Of a stretch of DNA of 64,000 nucleotides, positions 1 through 11,515 are shown one piece after another (within the stretch, counting starts at the first letter, position 1; each line of letters begins with the position of its first letter). The notes beneath the pieces are model-generated. The model saw only the letters and a list, made by a program, of their open reading frames with translations, was not told the origin of the DNA and made no database searches. The stretch is from Maylandia zebra (taxonomy: Eukaryota > Chordata > Actinopteri > Cichliformes > Cichlidae), in NCBI RefSeq assembly GCF_041146795.1, contig NC_135179.1, forward strand, positions 15,386,047 to 15,450,046, in the 5' to 3' direction. The translations under genes and the position numbers were made by a program.

Positions 1-78
1 AACATGCATTTTATTACAATTGATTTTACAAATCTCATCCCACTCACTGAACATAACGTAGGTACTTTTGTGTTTCAG

Positions 79-1924
79 ATATGACACCGTCAACATCCAC
101 CTGAAAGACAAACCAGACTGGTTTCTTGAGAAGAATCCTCTTGGTCTTGTCCCAACGCTTGAGACACCTGCTGGTGAGGTGATATACGAGTCACCCATCA
201 CCTGTGAATACCTGGATGAAGTTTACCCTGAAAAGAAGCTGCTTCCCTCCTCTCCCTTTGCTAAGGCTCAGCAAAAGATGATGCTGGAGCACTTTTCCAA
301 AGTATGTTGCATGAAAACTTTAATAAAAATGTTAAGGGTTTGGTTTTTGTTTTTCAACCATCACCAAATAATTGTAATGTCACTATTTTCTACAGGTGAC
401 ACCATACTTCTACAAGATCCCAATGGGTAGAAGGAATGGAGAGGATGTCTCTGGACTGGAAGCTGAACTGAAAGAAAAATTAGCCAAATTAAGTAAGGTA
501 GGTAATGTATTTGAATCCCGTAGTTTCTTTGTCCATTAACTCAAAATGTAATATTACAGCTTGTAAAGGCAAAAATGTTCAATCATAGGACCTTGCTAAC
601 AAGAAGACCAAGTTCTTTGGTGGTGATTCCATAACAATGATTGACTACATGATGTGGCCTTGGTTTGAGAGGCTGGAGACCTTTGAGTTGCAACAGTAAG
701 TAGCAGTCTTTAAGTTTAAAGGGTGTTTAAAATGAATGTTTAACTCATACAATAATTTAAAGAAACTTGAGGTCATCTGAGTGGAACCTAACTATACAAA
801 GGTTTAGACAAGAGAAAGAAGAGGGATTCCCACATTGATCAGTGCTATTTGTCATTGTTCCTTTTGTGAGACCAGAAGGGTATGCTGTGAAGCAAGTGGT
901 ATACTTTCAGGCTTTCTTTGTGTTTGTTGGCTTGTCAAAACTTGAGAACCCAGTGAGACACTACACGCCTCACAGTGTTGGATTAAAGACAGATTTTCTG
1001 CATTGCGCTCAATGCACAAAGGGGGACACATGACATAATTTCGCTCTTTCGCCACACAATGTGGATCAATCGAATGCGGCCTCCTTTTAGTCATAGACAT
1101 TATCAGAGGAACTGCTGATAGGGACCCATAAAGAATCACTATAAAATCCATATAATGGCAAAAGGAGCTCCAAGTAAAGCAATGCTGCAGGGAAGAGCAG
1201 ATCTTAAGAACTCCTAAGTTATATTTATTTTGCCTCTTTAAAATTGAAAGTGCAAAGTGAATTTTACAGATGTTGATGGTGTTAAGCATAATTTGCAAAC
1301 ATTGATCAAATAAGGTAAAAGAAGAGTGGGCTCCTTGACAGGGAAAACTCTAAATTTGTGCTTAGCACACTTTACTGATGCATTAATCTCACTTGATGAT
1401 AGTTACGAGTTGACGAGTGTGGTTACATTGAATGCTGCCTTGTTCACATAGCATGTTTGCAACAGCATTTGAGTCACTGAGTTTGAGTCCAACAGCTTCA
1501 GCCTGTGTTTTTTAAGTAAGAGTGGTGTTGGTTAAAATTAAATCTTAGTTCATCTTTATTAATGGAACCTGCTCTTATTGTATTATTGTAGGGTCTTTAC
1601 TTTACAATATAAAGCGCCTTGATGCAATTGCTGTTGTGATTTGGTGCTATTTAAATCAAACTGAATATTTATATTACTGAAACAGAACGTCTCATTTGCC
1701 TAACGTTTTCATTTATCTGTGTATTCATGTTCTGTCATTCAGTTTTCTTTAAATTACTTTCTTTGTCTTCTAGCTGTCTGGATGGTACACCTGAGCTGAA
1801 GAAGTGGACAGAGCGCATGCGGGAGGATCCAGCTGTTAAAGCCACCATGTACAGCACAGACACCTACAAGGCCTTCTACAAGACCTATGTTGATGGGAAA
1901 CCTGACTATGACTATGGCCTGTAG
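79..1924 (+). CDS. gsto: Omega-class glutathione S-transferase, copy A (5' end outside window)
   Basis: Four exons are visible: 79-301, 396-497, 589-695 and 1774-1924 (stop TAG 1922-1924). All have GT-AG borders and match exons 3-6 of the two complete copies downstream in length (223, 102, 107, 151 nt) and phase. Omega GSTs are cytosolic thioltransferase and dehydroascorbate-reductase enzymes with an N-terminal thioredoxin fold and a helical C-terminal domain. The visible part begins late in the thioredoxin fold, including the VPTLETPAG segment (cis-proline loop) and the glutathione-contacting YESPIT segment. The active-site Cys exon lies left of the window. Exon 3 is almost identical to copy C, while exon 6 is clearly different from copies B and C (for example [10 protein letters not shown] against [10 protein letters not shown]). 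An ATTAAA polyadenylation variant lies at 2061-2066. No frame damage is visible. Family assignment is secure; the choice between gsto1 and gsto2 cannot be made. Confidence 0.93.
1530..1668 (-). repeat. Dispersed teleost repeat fragment in gsto copy A intron
   Basis: The stretch resembles the common fish repeat tail that reads, on the minus strand, as a 'gcaccaaatcacaacagcaa' segment followed by 'aagcgctttatattgtaaa'-like sequence. A weaker relative lies at 10040-10130 (gccaaatcacaacaagag). I cannot assign the parent element; a LINE 3' tail is likely. Confidence 0.5.
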
Positions 1925-3074
1925 AAAATTAGCAGTGAGACCACTGAACAAAACTCTCAGCCGTCCTTTTATATGTCCGATGAGTCAGGTCTGTATCAAA
2001 ATACTGATGTGGCACATGTAAAGGGAAACATCTGAAGAACAAATGTGAATAACTTTTTCAATTAAATATCCATGAAATGATCATCCTTGTTTGTTTGGGT
2101 TTTTGTTTGTTTGGGTTTTTGTTTTGTTTTTTTTTTGGGGGGGGGTTGTGCTTTAAAAAAACAAACAATTTCATGCTTTTCTCTAGGCCACAGAGTGTGG
2201 TCATTTGATAAACTGGAGCTCCACCAAAACAATACAAGAAAAATATCAGATAAAGTGTAGAGATCAGTCCCATCTGAAATGTGTGACCACGCTTCAGTAA
2301 TTACTCTATGAACAGTGTAGTTTTGGTGATTAAAATCTGCCACCACTAGGTGGAGCACTTAGGTAGTCAGCCTGGTGTTATGTAACTGACATGGGTGTTG
2401 CTCAGGCTTTTAACAGTGCTGATTCATGTTGGTCTGTATTATTTTTGTTTATATATATTTGCAAGGAAAAAAAGACATTGTTTGAACTTTTAATTTCTCA
2501 AGAAAAATGCAATGAAAACTATGTATAGTGAAAACTGTGCTTATTTATGACCAGGATTCCTGGATTGCAATGGAGCTGCAGGTGCTGCAGGTGCTGCGGG
2601 TCAACAAAGGAGGACAGAGTTAGTCAGTACATGTGTGCACAGGTGTGGCTGTTGTTGTTGAAGGTGCACACAAAGCTTTGCACTTAAAATCCAATGCGCT
2701 GTGTAGGAGTAACTATTCAAACATTACAGTTTGAATAACAGTCTATGAATTAATCATATTTCAAAAAGGGACGGCATTTAGTCGAAAACCACAAAAGGAA
2801 CCAGCAGAAATGGTCCCTCTGGGCTGACACTTGGTCAGTAGTGGAGAGAGTAAAGGAAACAGACTCACATGAGATTTAAAATGGGAAACATCCGGTGAAA
2901 CAAAAGGACAAAAGTCAGATTCAGATCCCGATGGTCAAAAACTTGCACCTGTATAATCAGCAAAGAGAGATTCCTGTTTTTGATGAAGATCCTCCGCAAT
3001 TCTCCATTTATTAGAGCTTTTTTGCTCTGTGTCTGAAAGCTAAAGCAGTCTAACCAAAGGTTCCAGACAAAAAT
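1925..3074. other. Intergenic, gsto copy A to MITE
   Basis: Contains the copy A 3' UTR, T/G-rich low-complexity DNA (2090-2150) and a CTCF-like motif at 2344-2354. No gene was recognised. Confidence 0.6.
2344..2358 (+). promoter_or_regulatory. CTCF-like motif downstream of gsto copy A
   Basis: CCACTAGGTGGAGCA fits the CTCF core (CCASYAGRKGGC) with one mismatch. The same 15-mer follows copies B (8370-8384) and C (15599-15613). Confidence 0.45.
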
Positions 3075-3383
3075 ATACATTGGGTGAAATAATGATTTGA
3101 TCCCCTGATAAATTTGTACGTTTGCTCATTTACAACAAAAAGAGCAGTCTCAAATTTTTATGGTAGTTTCATTTTATTGGTGAGAGACAGAATATCAACC
3201 AAAAATACAAAAACAAAAAAACAGACATTACATAAAAGTTATAAATTGATTTCCCTTTCACTGAGTGAAGATTACAGACAGATGTTTCTGCTGGGTCTTT
3301 CTTTGTGTGGTATTTTTCCAACTTATAAATTTCAACTTACAAATTCTGCAGGGAGTCAAATAACAATTTCCTCCACTGTGGTA
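3075..3383. mobile_element. Tc1/mariner-type MITE
   Basis: Both ends start at TA and carry matching inverted termini: the left includes GATTTGATCCCCTG and AATTTGTACGTTT; the right, read on the minus strand, includes TTATTTGACTCCCTGCAG and AATTTGTAAGTTG. Subterminal GAGAGACAGAATATCAAC is typical of a common teleost Tc1 family. No transposase remains. Confidence 0.7.
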
Positions 3384-4920
3384 AAAGATGTCAACCACCT
3401 GGAATCTTTGAAAAAGTATTTGGATAATGACACTTTTTTGTAGTCCTGCCTCTTTACATGACAGTAGATTTTAAATTCTAAAAAGTCAAGATGTGATTGA
3501 AACGGAAGACTTTCAGCTTTAATTAAAGGGGTTTAACAAACATGTTGCTTTAACTAAAGAAATTACAGCCATTTCTATCTACACACGTGTTTGGGGTGGG
3601 GGGGGTTTTTGGGGGGGGGGGGGTGTTAAGATTTGCTGAGAGGCAGTTTTGTGGCAGGTGAAACCTGTAACCTCTTCAATACATGACAAAATAAACAGAT
3701 CAAAAGATCTTGAGTTGATTCCAAATAGCTGTCTGAGAAAGCAAAAGATGCTGACATGTTAACCTGCAAGAGATCCATCATTTGTCATCACAGCCTTTAT
3801 TCACTGCGACTCAGTGAAAGCCAGGATTTAGAAATGGCTTCCAGTATTGGCTTCTGAGAATAAAGAGAGCAACATTTCTGTGAAAACATGTCTAACAGCA
3901 ACAATATCAGAAGGAGACAAAGGGGGCGGTAATCTCGCAGTCATAACTAGTCTTACTTTCTTCTGGGTTATGTAAAAACAAGACAAAAACGGGGAGTGGA
4001 GTATCTGCAAAGTCACTGTGAATATGCGTTACACAAACGTCTATCCTGGCGGTTTTAAAGGTAAAAGTAGCCCAGCTAGTCAACTATTAACACAAGTCCA
4101 ATTTATCATATAAATAGTGACTTTTATGTGCCTGAATCAGGCGGGTACCGCCTCTCACAGTGGATGCTCCGAAGATAGGAGACAGTTGATGCGGTTTGTC
4201 TTTACTGCAATTTAATAAGAGATACGATGAGAAATGCTTTTAAGAAAGTAGGCTACTGAGCAGCTTCACTTACCAATGGTTTTTTTTTATAAATCAAATG
4301 TGAAATAAATAAATAAAAATACTTTTTAAAGTCTTGTGTTCAAATAGATTACTCAAGGAATTCCTTCAAGATTGTTATCTTAGCCAGTACAAACACACTT
4401 CATTTCCAAGTTCAGGAGGTTCACGAGACACGTTTTCCCCACATGTGTTACACAACATTGAGTTTTGCAAACATTTTGTACTGCAGGAAATGACCTAAAA
4501 TGTATTTTTTAAAAAGGGGGTATAAAAATTACACCGACAAAAACCAACATAGTAATGATAATAAGCTACATTCGAGTGAAAGAATTAAGCATCTACACCC
4601 TTACCACCTCCACAAGAATTAAGATATATGTAGGTAAGTAGCAGCCAGTGCTGCTAATCAAAAGCAATCGATTCACTGATCATCAACAACTGTGACCACG
4701 AGGAATTGTTGCAGCAAATTCACCTCAAGATTAAACCGTACAAGGCCCAGGCAACTGTCAATAATTCAAGAGCAACATCTCAGAGTCTAAGTTAACACAA
4801 AATATAAAGTTCGTGACAGTACAGTTAGGAAAAAAAACGAATAAGCATTGTTTGTTAGAACTGGTTATGACTGGTTTCCAGGAAAACGCCTCTTATCTCC
4901 AAGAATAACATGGCAGACTG
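3384..4920. other. Intergenic upstream of gsto copy B
   Basis: Includes a G-rich run (3595-3625). The segment at about 3690-3905 is alignable with 10415-10610 upstream of copy C, showing that the tandem duplication unit includes this flank. No gene seen. Confidence 0.6.
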
Positions 4921-4948
4921 ATTGGACACGCCCACAAGTGTATAAATG
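4921..4948 (+). promoter_or_regulatory. Core promoter of gsto copy B
   Basis: An inverted CCAAT box (ATTGG, 4921-4925) overlaps GACACGCCCAC (4925-4935, a GC-box/KLF-like site), followed by TATAAATG (4941-4948), about 90 bp before the ATG. The GACACGCCCAC-then-TATA order is repeated upstream of copy C, which supports function. Confidence 0.6.
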
Positions 4949-5035
4949 AAAAGTTGAGCAGCGCTGTTCACTGACACCACTCTGAGCGCGGTCCGTTTCA
5001 AGCCCTTTGATTCACACATTACTTCAAGTGCCAAC

Positions 5036-7643
5036 ATGTCCGCTGAAAAGTGTCTCGCTAAAGGTAAGACTCTAAAATATTACTCGAGGAACTGAAGGCT
5101 GCTTATAAAGCTCAAATGCAAAAAGCTGTTTCCTTCTGCTCGCATGATGAAGAGTTATTATACCGAGAGCAACATTTTTACAAAGTCATTCTTTAGACCT
5201 AAGTAACCTATTCCTTCCGATTTTAAAGCAGGTAACTGCAAATGGTCCTTATAATTATTGCTTCATTAACATCTAAATACTAAACTCTATGAACGTTAAT
5301 AAACATTATGTGGCTTCTCTGAAAACAAACAGACGTCAGAAAAAAAATATTCGCACTAAAGTACAGGCATAAATAAAACTGCAACATTCACTGTATTCAA
5401 ACAAAGATATTTGTGATGCTGGTTTAAGATTGGTTCCATAAAGTTTAGGATGTTAAGTAAAGTGTAAATAAGACAAACACAATCAAACCCTTGAATTGAC
5501 AATACAACACACTGATCCAAACTTGCAAGTATAAAATTACTTTAAATTCACTGTGCTTTACAGTAATAGCAGAGTATTTTCTGCCACGGTTGTTCTACTT
5601 GAAGGTTAATTGGTAAAAGTTTTTACACAATCCGCTACCGACCTGTGATTTATGTCAATTCTGCAAGTAATTTTAATGCATTGCTTTTCTGGTGGATTAT
5701 TACAACCATATATGACTTTAATATTCAATGTGAAGCACAATGCATACATTTAAATACTGCCACCTGCTCTCCTTGTTACTTTTTTTAATGGATGAATCTT
5801 TTTCGTGTCTCTCAGGTAGCGCTGCCCCTGGCCCAGTCCCTAAAGACTACATCAGGGTTTACAGCATGAGGTTCTGCCCTTTTGCCCAGAGGGCCAGACT
5901 TGTGCTCAAAGCCAAAGGAATCAAGTAAGGCTACTCTTTATTCTAGTTTACTGTACAGATGAAAAATCATGATAGTACTTCAATCTATCAGATGTCTGCT
6001 TCAACATGCCCACATAACCTTCTGTTTTTTGTTGTTGTTGTTTGTTTGTTTCAGGTACGAAACTATAAACATCCACCTGAAAGAAAAACCAGAGTGGTAC
6101 CTTAAAAAGAATCCATTAGGTCTTGTCCCAACACTGGAGACGCCTGCTGGTGAGGTGATATACGAGTCACCCATCACCTGTGAATACCTGGATGAAGTTT
6201 ACCCTGAAAAGAAGCTGTTTCCTTCCTCTCCCTTTGCTAAGGCTCAGCAAAAAATGATGCTGGAGAACTTTTCCAAAGTAGGTCACACAAAGACTTGCAT
6301 ATAAATCTTGAGCTTTGGGGGGGTTTATCAACCATCACCAAATAATAATATTGACATCTCCATCTACGCTACGTCCAGATGAACAGCATCAACTTTTGGA
6401 GATTTACTTACCTGAATGATTGAGCATGCATCAAGGAATATTAAAATTGCTGTTTTCTACAGGTGATACCGTACTTCTACAAGATCCCAACAGGTAGAAA
6501 GAATGGAGAGGATGTCTCTGGACTGGAAGCTGATCTGAAAGAAAAGTTTGCCAAGTTAAATGAGGTAGGCCACACCTTTGAGTATTCAGTATTAGGATGA
6601 TTATCTTTCATTACTGTGCCTGGTTATTTCAGAGTGTTAAATACAACTCTAATGAATATAACATTTCATTTTTAGTGTCTCGTTAACAAGAAGACCAAGT
6701 TCTTTGGTGGTGATTCTATAACAATGATCGACTACATGATGTGGCCGTGGTTTGAGAGGGCGGAGGCGTATCAGTTCAAACCGTAAGTTAGACTAAATAA
6801 TAGCTTTTCCAAATGTTGCTGTTTCTTACAGACAAACAGTGAAAGTTTAACTCTTTTGTGTGGACCTTAACTCAACTAGAGATGTGCCAGTAACCAATCT
6901 AGATCAGGATTTAACTATTTTCACCTCAGAAAACTGGTGCTTGTGGCAAAAAATAACTGTGCAACGTTGGGATCACTGTACTTACTGACTTTAGCAGATG
7001 CTAATGCAAGACACAGCAATTCACAGAAGCAGCCTGAAGACTCTGTCTGCTGCTTTCTACATAATCTACATAAACGTTTGCTACATAAATTATATTTGGT
7101 TCTCAAGACTATGGAAATGTCGACTGATTTTCAAGGCAAAAAGGCAGAGCTGGTTCTACAGTAGTGGAAAACACGTGTTTTTACAGCCTCAGAAAGATTT
7201 TTCAGATTCCCAGTTTGGCTGTTTTTACTTAAATCAAAATAAAAAGTAATTTAAGGTCTAATGTATGAAGAAAATTCTAAGACTTTTAAGACTTCATTAA
7301 CGTAAAGTAACAGTTTAACATCAAAATCATGTTTTTCCTCCCTTGTAACACTGACTATCTGTATACAGTATATCTATATTTATTACCTGTGTGCTGAAGT
7401 ATTTACATCTCACTCCGTTACTGAAACTATTGCAAACAAATGGGTGTTCAAATTTACTTGTATTTAAATGGCTCTACCCTTTGTCTTATTAGGTTTTTGG
7501 ATGGCACACCTGAGCTGAAGAAGTGGACAGAACTCATGTTGCAGGACTCGGCTGTCAAAGCCCTCATGTTCAGCCCAGACGCCCACAAGGCCTTCTTCAA
7601 GACCTTCCTTGATGGAAACCCAGACTTTGACTACGGCCTGTAG
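5036..7643 (+). CDS. gsto: Omega-class glutathione S-transferase, copy B (complete)
   Basis: Exons 5036-5063, 5816-5924, 6055-6277, 6463-6564, 6676-6782 and 7493-7643 sum to 720 nt, or 239 residues plus TAG, the usual omega GST length. All borders are GT-AG and phases join without a stop. Exon 2 carries the omega active-site motif with the catalytic cysteine (RFCPFAQR, about residue 33) in the thioredoxin fold. Exon 3 holds the VPTL cis-proline loop and the ESPIT glutathione-binding stretch; exons 4-6 form the all-helical C-terminal domain, including [20 protein letters not shown]. The protein should use glutathione to reduce mixed disulfides, dehydroascorbate and methylated arsenic species in the cytosol. 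The ATG was chosen because it starts the short first exon seen identically in copy C and follows a TATA box by about 90 bp. AATAAA lies at 7744-7749. Exon 5 starts with Cys where copies A and C have Asp. Confidence 0.95.
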
Positions 7644-8406
7644 GAAGTTATTGATGAGAGTATCAAACAAAACCTTCAGCCATCCTTTAATGTTACTGTG
7701 TTACTTTTATGTTATTGTGAAGAGCGATAGTGACTGAGTTTTCAATAAATTTGTTCATGAAATAACTGTCTTCATTCTGATTTTTCTAGTTGTGCTTTAA
7801 GACACATAAAAACAACACAGTTTCCCATTCATGGTCCCATTTAATAACCTAGATCTCCCTGTCCAAAACTTTGACATCAACACATTAAAAAACATCACAA
7901 GCAAAATGATGAAAGCAAGCTCAAACAAGCAGTCAAAGATACATACAGTAATACAATCTTTAATAGCTGCCATCAGATCTGCAACAGAAACAATGATACA
8001 TAAAACACAGTTATACAAAGCAGACAGTGCACTGTCTTCTTAAAGATTCCTGTGTGGCTCCGTATAATATAAGAGGTTTTTATGTTAACATTTCCTGCTA
8101 AAATGTATCATCCTACATGCAGATTACTTGTTTCTGCTTCTTTGAGGAGCTGAGGGACACCTGTGTCAAAGTGTCTCTATTACTGTCATGTCCACTGAGA
8201 TGTTGAGGATTTTCCCTCAGTGCCTGATCAGCTGTATTCTCCAGAAAATGATAAAAGAAAGCAGCTACAAAAAAACAATTACAAGTTTACATATCAGCCA
8301 CAGCTGAAATAACTATTGTACATGGGAGATCTATGGGAGATTACTGTACTCTACTTGATAACATTGTGACCACTAGGTGGAGCAGGGTTGCTACTAAGCA
8401 GACTGA
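7644..8406. other. gsto copy B 3' flank, duplicated after copy C
   Basis: The 3' UTR and downstream DNA, including 'gctttaagacacataaaaac' and 'gctccgtataatat', align with 15000-15610 after copy C. This is part of the tandem unit and not a separate gene. Confidence 0.7.
8370..8384 (+). promoter_or_regulatory. CTCF-like motif downstream of gsto copy B
   Basis: CCACTAGGTGGAGCA, identical to the 15-mers following copies A and C, about 730 bp after the stop codon. Confidence 0.45.
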
Positions 8407-8600
8407 GGCTGTGTCCCAATTCAGGGTCTGCACGCTTGAAGTACGCGCACTACGCGTACTACGTACGGTGCGTACTATAAGTACGAGAAGTGCGGAAGTG
8501 GGAGGCTCGTGAAATGGGACAGTATACGCTTCGTCGCGCTGTTCAGGTTGCCTAGCAACCATGATACTAACCGCGAGACACGTTACATACAGCATTGTTT
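8407..8600 (+). mobile_element. Terminal fragment of a DNA transposon, with X-box
   Basis: Begins with GCTGTGTCCCAATTCAGGG, a recurrent end of fish DNA transposons, followed by dense self-complementary TACG/GTAC sequence (8440-8482). A perfect RFX-type X-box GTTGCCTAGCAAC lies at 8547-8559. The partner terminus was not found, so this is a fragment of uncertain superfamily. Confidence 0.45.
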
Positions 8601-8859
8601 GACAGAAATGAAGGAGAAAAATGTTTTGTTGGTCATTCATTTTTGTCATGACATCACTTTGATTAGTTGAGTATCTGAGGCTGAGACCACGGGACTGTAA
8701 AACATGATTGTTGGGCTTCATTTCTGTACTGAACAGTCATTTAAGATTAGTTAGTAAATGACAATTAGTTAATGTTGGTCATGAGACTAAAGTCATCTCA
8801 CTGTGGTAATGTAAATATAATATGGCCAATATTATAGTATTGTCAAATTATTATGACTA

Positions 8860-8883
8860 ATATATACACACATATATATATAT

Positions 8884-8922
<39 letters not shown>

Positions 8923-8930
8923 TACCCTTT
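8860..8930. repeat. (TA)n microsatellite with CA interruptions
   Basis: Alternating TA with short ACAC interruptions, visible directly. Confidence 0.9.
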
Positions 8931-10844
8931 AGGGCTAAGCCCCGGGTGTATCAAATGTCTGCCTCCGACTCTGCTTCATACTTGACTGTGCTGGTTATTG
9001 TTTATATTTTTGTGAGTTAAAAACAATCAAGAAGATCGCAGAAATGCAGCAATATTATTTACAAATGATTTAAGGAAAGCAGCCACAGTAAAACACTGCA
9101 AGTCTAGATATCAGCCACAGCTGAAATACCTGTGAAATTAACACGATGTATAACAAAACAAAAATATGCGTAGAGCATCTAAACCCAATAGAACAAAATC
9201 CTGAAGTTTCAAGATGGTTATTATAACACAGGAAGTCATAATAAAAAGGCATATGATATATGAAGGTAAAAGTAACGGCAGTCGTTAACAGAATATATTG
9301 TATATTCAAACTTTGAACCATAACATTTTTTAGTGCAAATCAGAGGCGGAGGAACAGACAATTTTCTAAAAGTTTGATCATTTGAGATGGAGTGACCCAG
9401 GTCTCGAAAATGAAGAATATGCACATATTTAACTACATCATTTTTAGAACTATAATTAGAGTATCACCTGCAAACTCTCATATTTTGTTCTATTTCAGAT
9501 TTGCTTAAATCCAGTATGAAAACTGAATGAAATCTGGATTTTTTTTTTTTCATTTTTGTAACTAAGGCAGTATTCTTGCACGTCACTAACAGTATCAACG
9601 CTCTTTCACTCCAAGCTGTTTCCTATTATTCTCTCTTAGCAGCATAAAAATAGGCGATGTTCTCTGCAACTCTGTACAAAGCTTCCTGTTCTGCACAGTT
9701 TCAGTCTGGCTAAGCAATCTAATGACCTATGACACAGTTTATAACTTAAAAGGTGGCCTCTAATATACTGGCCTGTTATTAAATGCATAAAACAAAATAC
9801 ACTGCAAATAAGCACTAGAAAATATATTTTCCTATTAGTATTCTACATGTTTCCTTCTGAATAAAGTTATATTCAACTATACCTTTGAAAAAACATCAGT
9901 AGTTGTCTTTTACGGTTCAAAGTTGTGGTCACATATGAGACTTAGGAGGGTTTTTTTGTCTTCATATTTTAATTTAATTTTAATATTCTTTTAATACATT
10001 TGTCCCAAATGACAGATTCTGGTTCATTTTGAGAATGAAAATTCAGTTTTATTTGTATTTTATTTAATTGTATATTGCCAAATCACAACAAGAGTTGCCT
10101 CATGGCATAACAATATTTAAAGACGGTATCCCAAAGTATTTCTACTGTAGAAAAGAAACATGAGAAGTTTCAGGCTTTTATCTTTAGTAGTCTTTAAGTT
10201 ATTTATGTTTAAACACTGCCTCAGTTTCAATGTGCAAAACAAAAGGCCTGAAAATGGGTCAACTGACCATTTTCCAAAAAGATATATCTTAAAGTATTTC
10301 AGATATGAAGATATAAAGCAAATTTTATACTATAAAAATTTTATGCAAATTAGAGATGGCCAAGCAGAAAGCTTAGGCTGATTTGAGAGGCAATGACCCT
10401 CATGAGAAAATAAGCAAAGAAAAAATCTGGAGTTGATTCAAACAGGCGGCGAAAGGAAGGAAAAGATGGTGACATATTAACCTGCAGGGGATCCATCATT
10501 CATCATGACAACTTTCTTTGCTGTTCCTCAGTAAAAGCCAGACTTCACAAAGGGTTTACAGTTCTGGCTTCTGAAAAATAAAGGGAGCAAAATGTCTGTA
10601 AAGTCATGATTTACAGTGAAGATGTCAGAAGGAAACAAAGGGCAAAGTATTTGCAATGTCATTATGAGTATTCATTACATAATCACTTCTGACAGTGTTG
10701 AAGGTAAAAGAGAAGCAGCTAATTCACTGTTAACTATTGATCATAAAAACAATTATCTTTATGTGACTGATCTAGGAGGGCGCACCCTCTCACAGGGTGA
10801 GTGTGATTTCTCTTTACTGCAAGCTGAAAATGGTGATTGAGGGG
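8931..10844. other. Intergenic between gsto copies B and C
   Basis: AT-rich. Holds a short teleost repeat piece (about 10040-10130) and the paralogous flank 10415-10610 shared with the copy B upstream region. No gene recognised. Confidence 0.6.
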
Positions 10845-11310
10845 GTGATGATTAAGGCTTGTTTTGTTTTGCAGAGGAGCATGAACACCTCTGCATAGCA
10901 AAGTATTCTAGAGTCAAATTTGAGGACATCTGTTTGACAGCTAACATTTGGTCCAAAGTGCAACAGGACAATAATCCTAAGCACAGCAGCAAATCTACAA
11001 CAGAATGGCTGTAAAATAAAAGACTCAAGGTGCTTCAAGGGCTGAGGTCCAGACACCAAACTGCCTGAAGTGCTGTACTCCTTCAGAGAGCTGTACATAA
11101 ACAAATGCCCCAGTTAACGGAAACAAAGCTGGAGAGACGAGTGGGAGAAAATTCCTCTACATGTGAGACACTAATAAAGTCATCAGAAAACCATTGCTTT
11201 ACATTACTGCTGCCAAAGTTGGTTCTGCAAGCTGCTGAATCATGGGGTGTGCTTCATTTTCACTAAAGTGCACAAAGTCCGTGTTGTGGGAACTTTATTT
11301 GTCATATGAC
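10845..11310 (+). pseudogene. Tc1-like transposase relic (C-terminal third and 3' end)
   Basis: Degenerate but recognisable Tc1 sequence: 'caacaggacaataatcctaa' corresponds to the catalytic QQDNDPKH region, followed by AACAGAATGGCTG and then the SPDLNPIE region, here broken, and a tail equivalent to the end of Tc1 transposase. It lies only in the copy C upstream region, so insertion followed the gsto duplication. Confidence 0.75.
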
Positions 11311-11400
11311 TGTCTGTATGAGCAACATAGTTTAAACTTCCACGGCGGCTCCTTTGAAGAGAAGAAAAGAAACACGTCTTTACCAGCCTTCTGAGACAAC

Positions 11401-11459
11401 GGTGGGCGTGTCGACTCAGTTTGACACGCCCACCGCGGAACTAGAGCGTAAAATATAAA
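11401..11459 (+). promoter_or_regulatory. Core promoter of gsto copy C with a 12-bp inverted repeat
   Basis: GGTGGGCGTGTC (11401-11412) and its exact reverse complement GACACGCCCACC (11423-11434) flank a 10-bp spacer containing GACTCAG, which resembles an AP-1/antioxidant-type half site. TATAAA follows at 11454-11459, 57 bp before the ATG at 11516. Copy B has only the right arm. Confidence 0.6.
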
Positions 11460-11515
11460 CTTTAGCTCCGTCCTTTACAGTCTGTTTCAAATCATTCGTT
11501 ATTTCAAGCGCCAGC

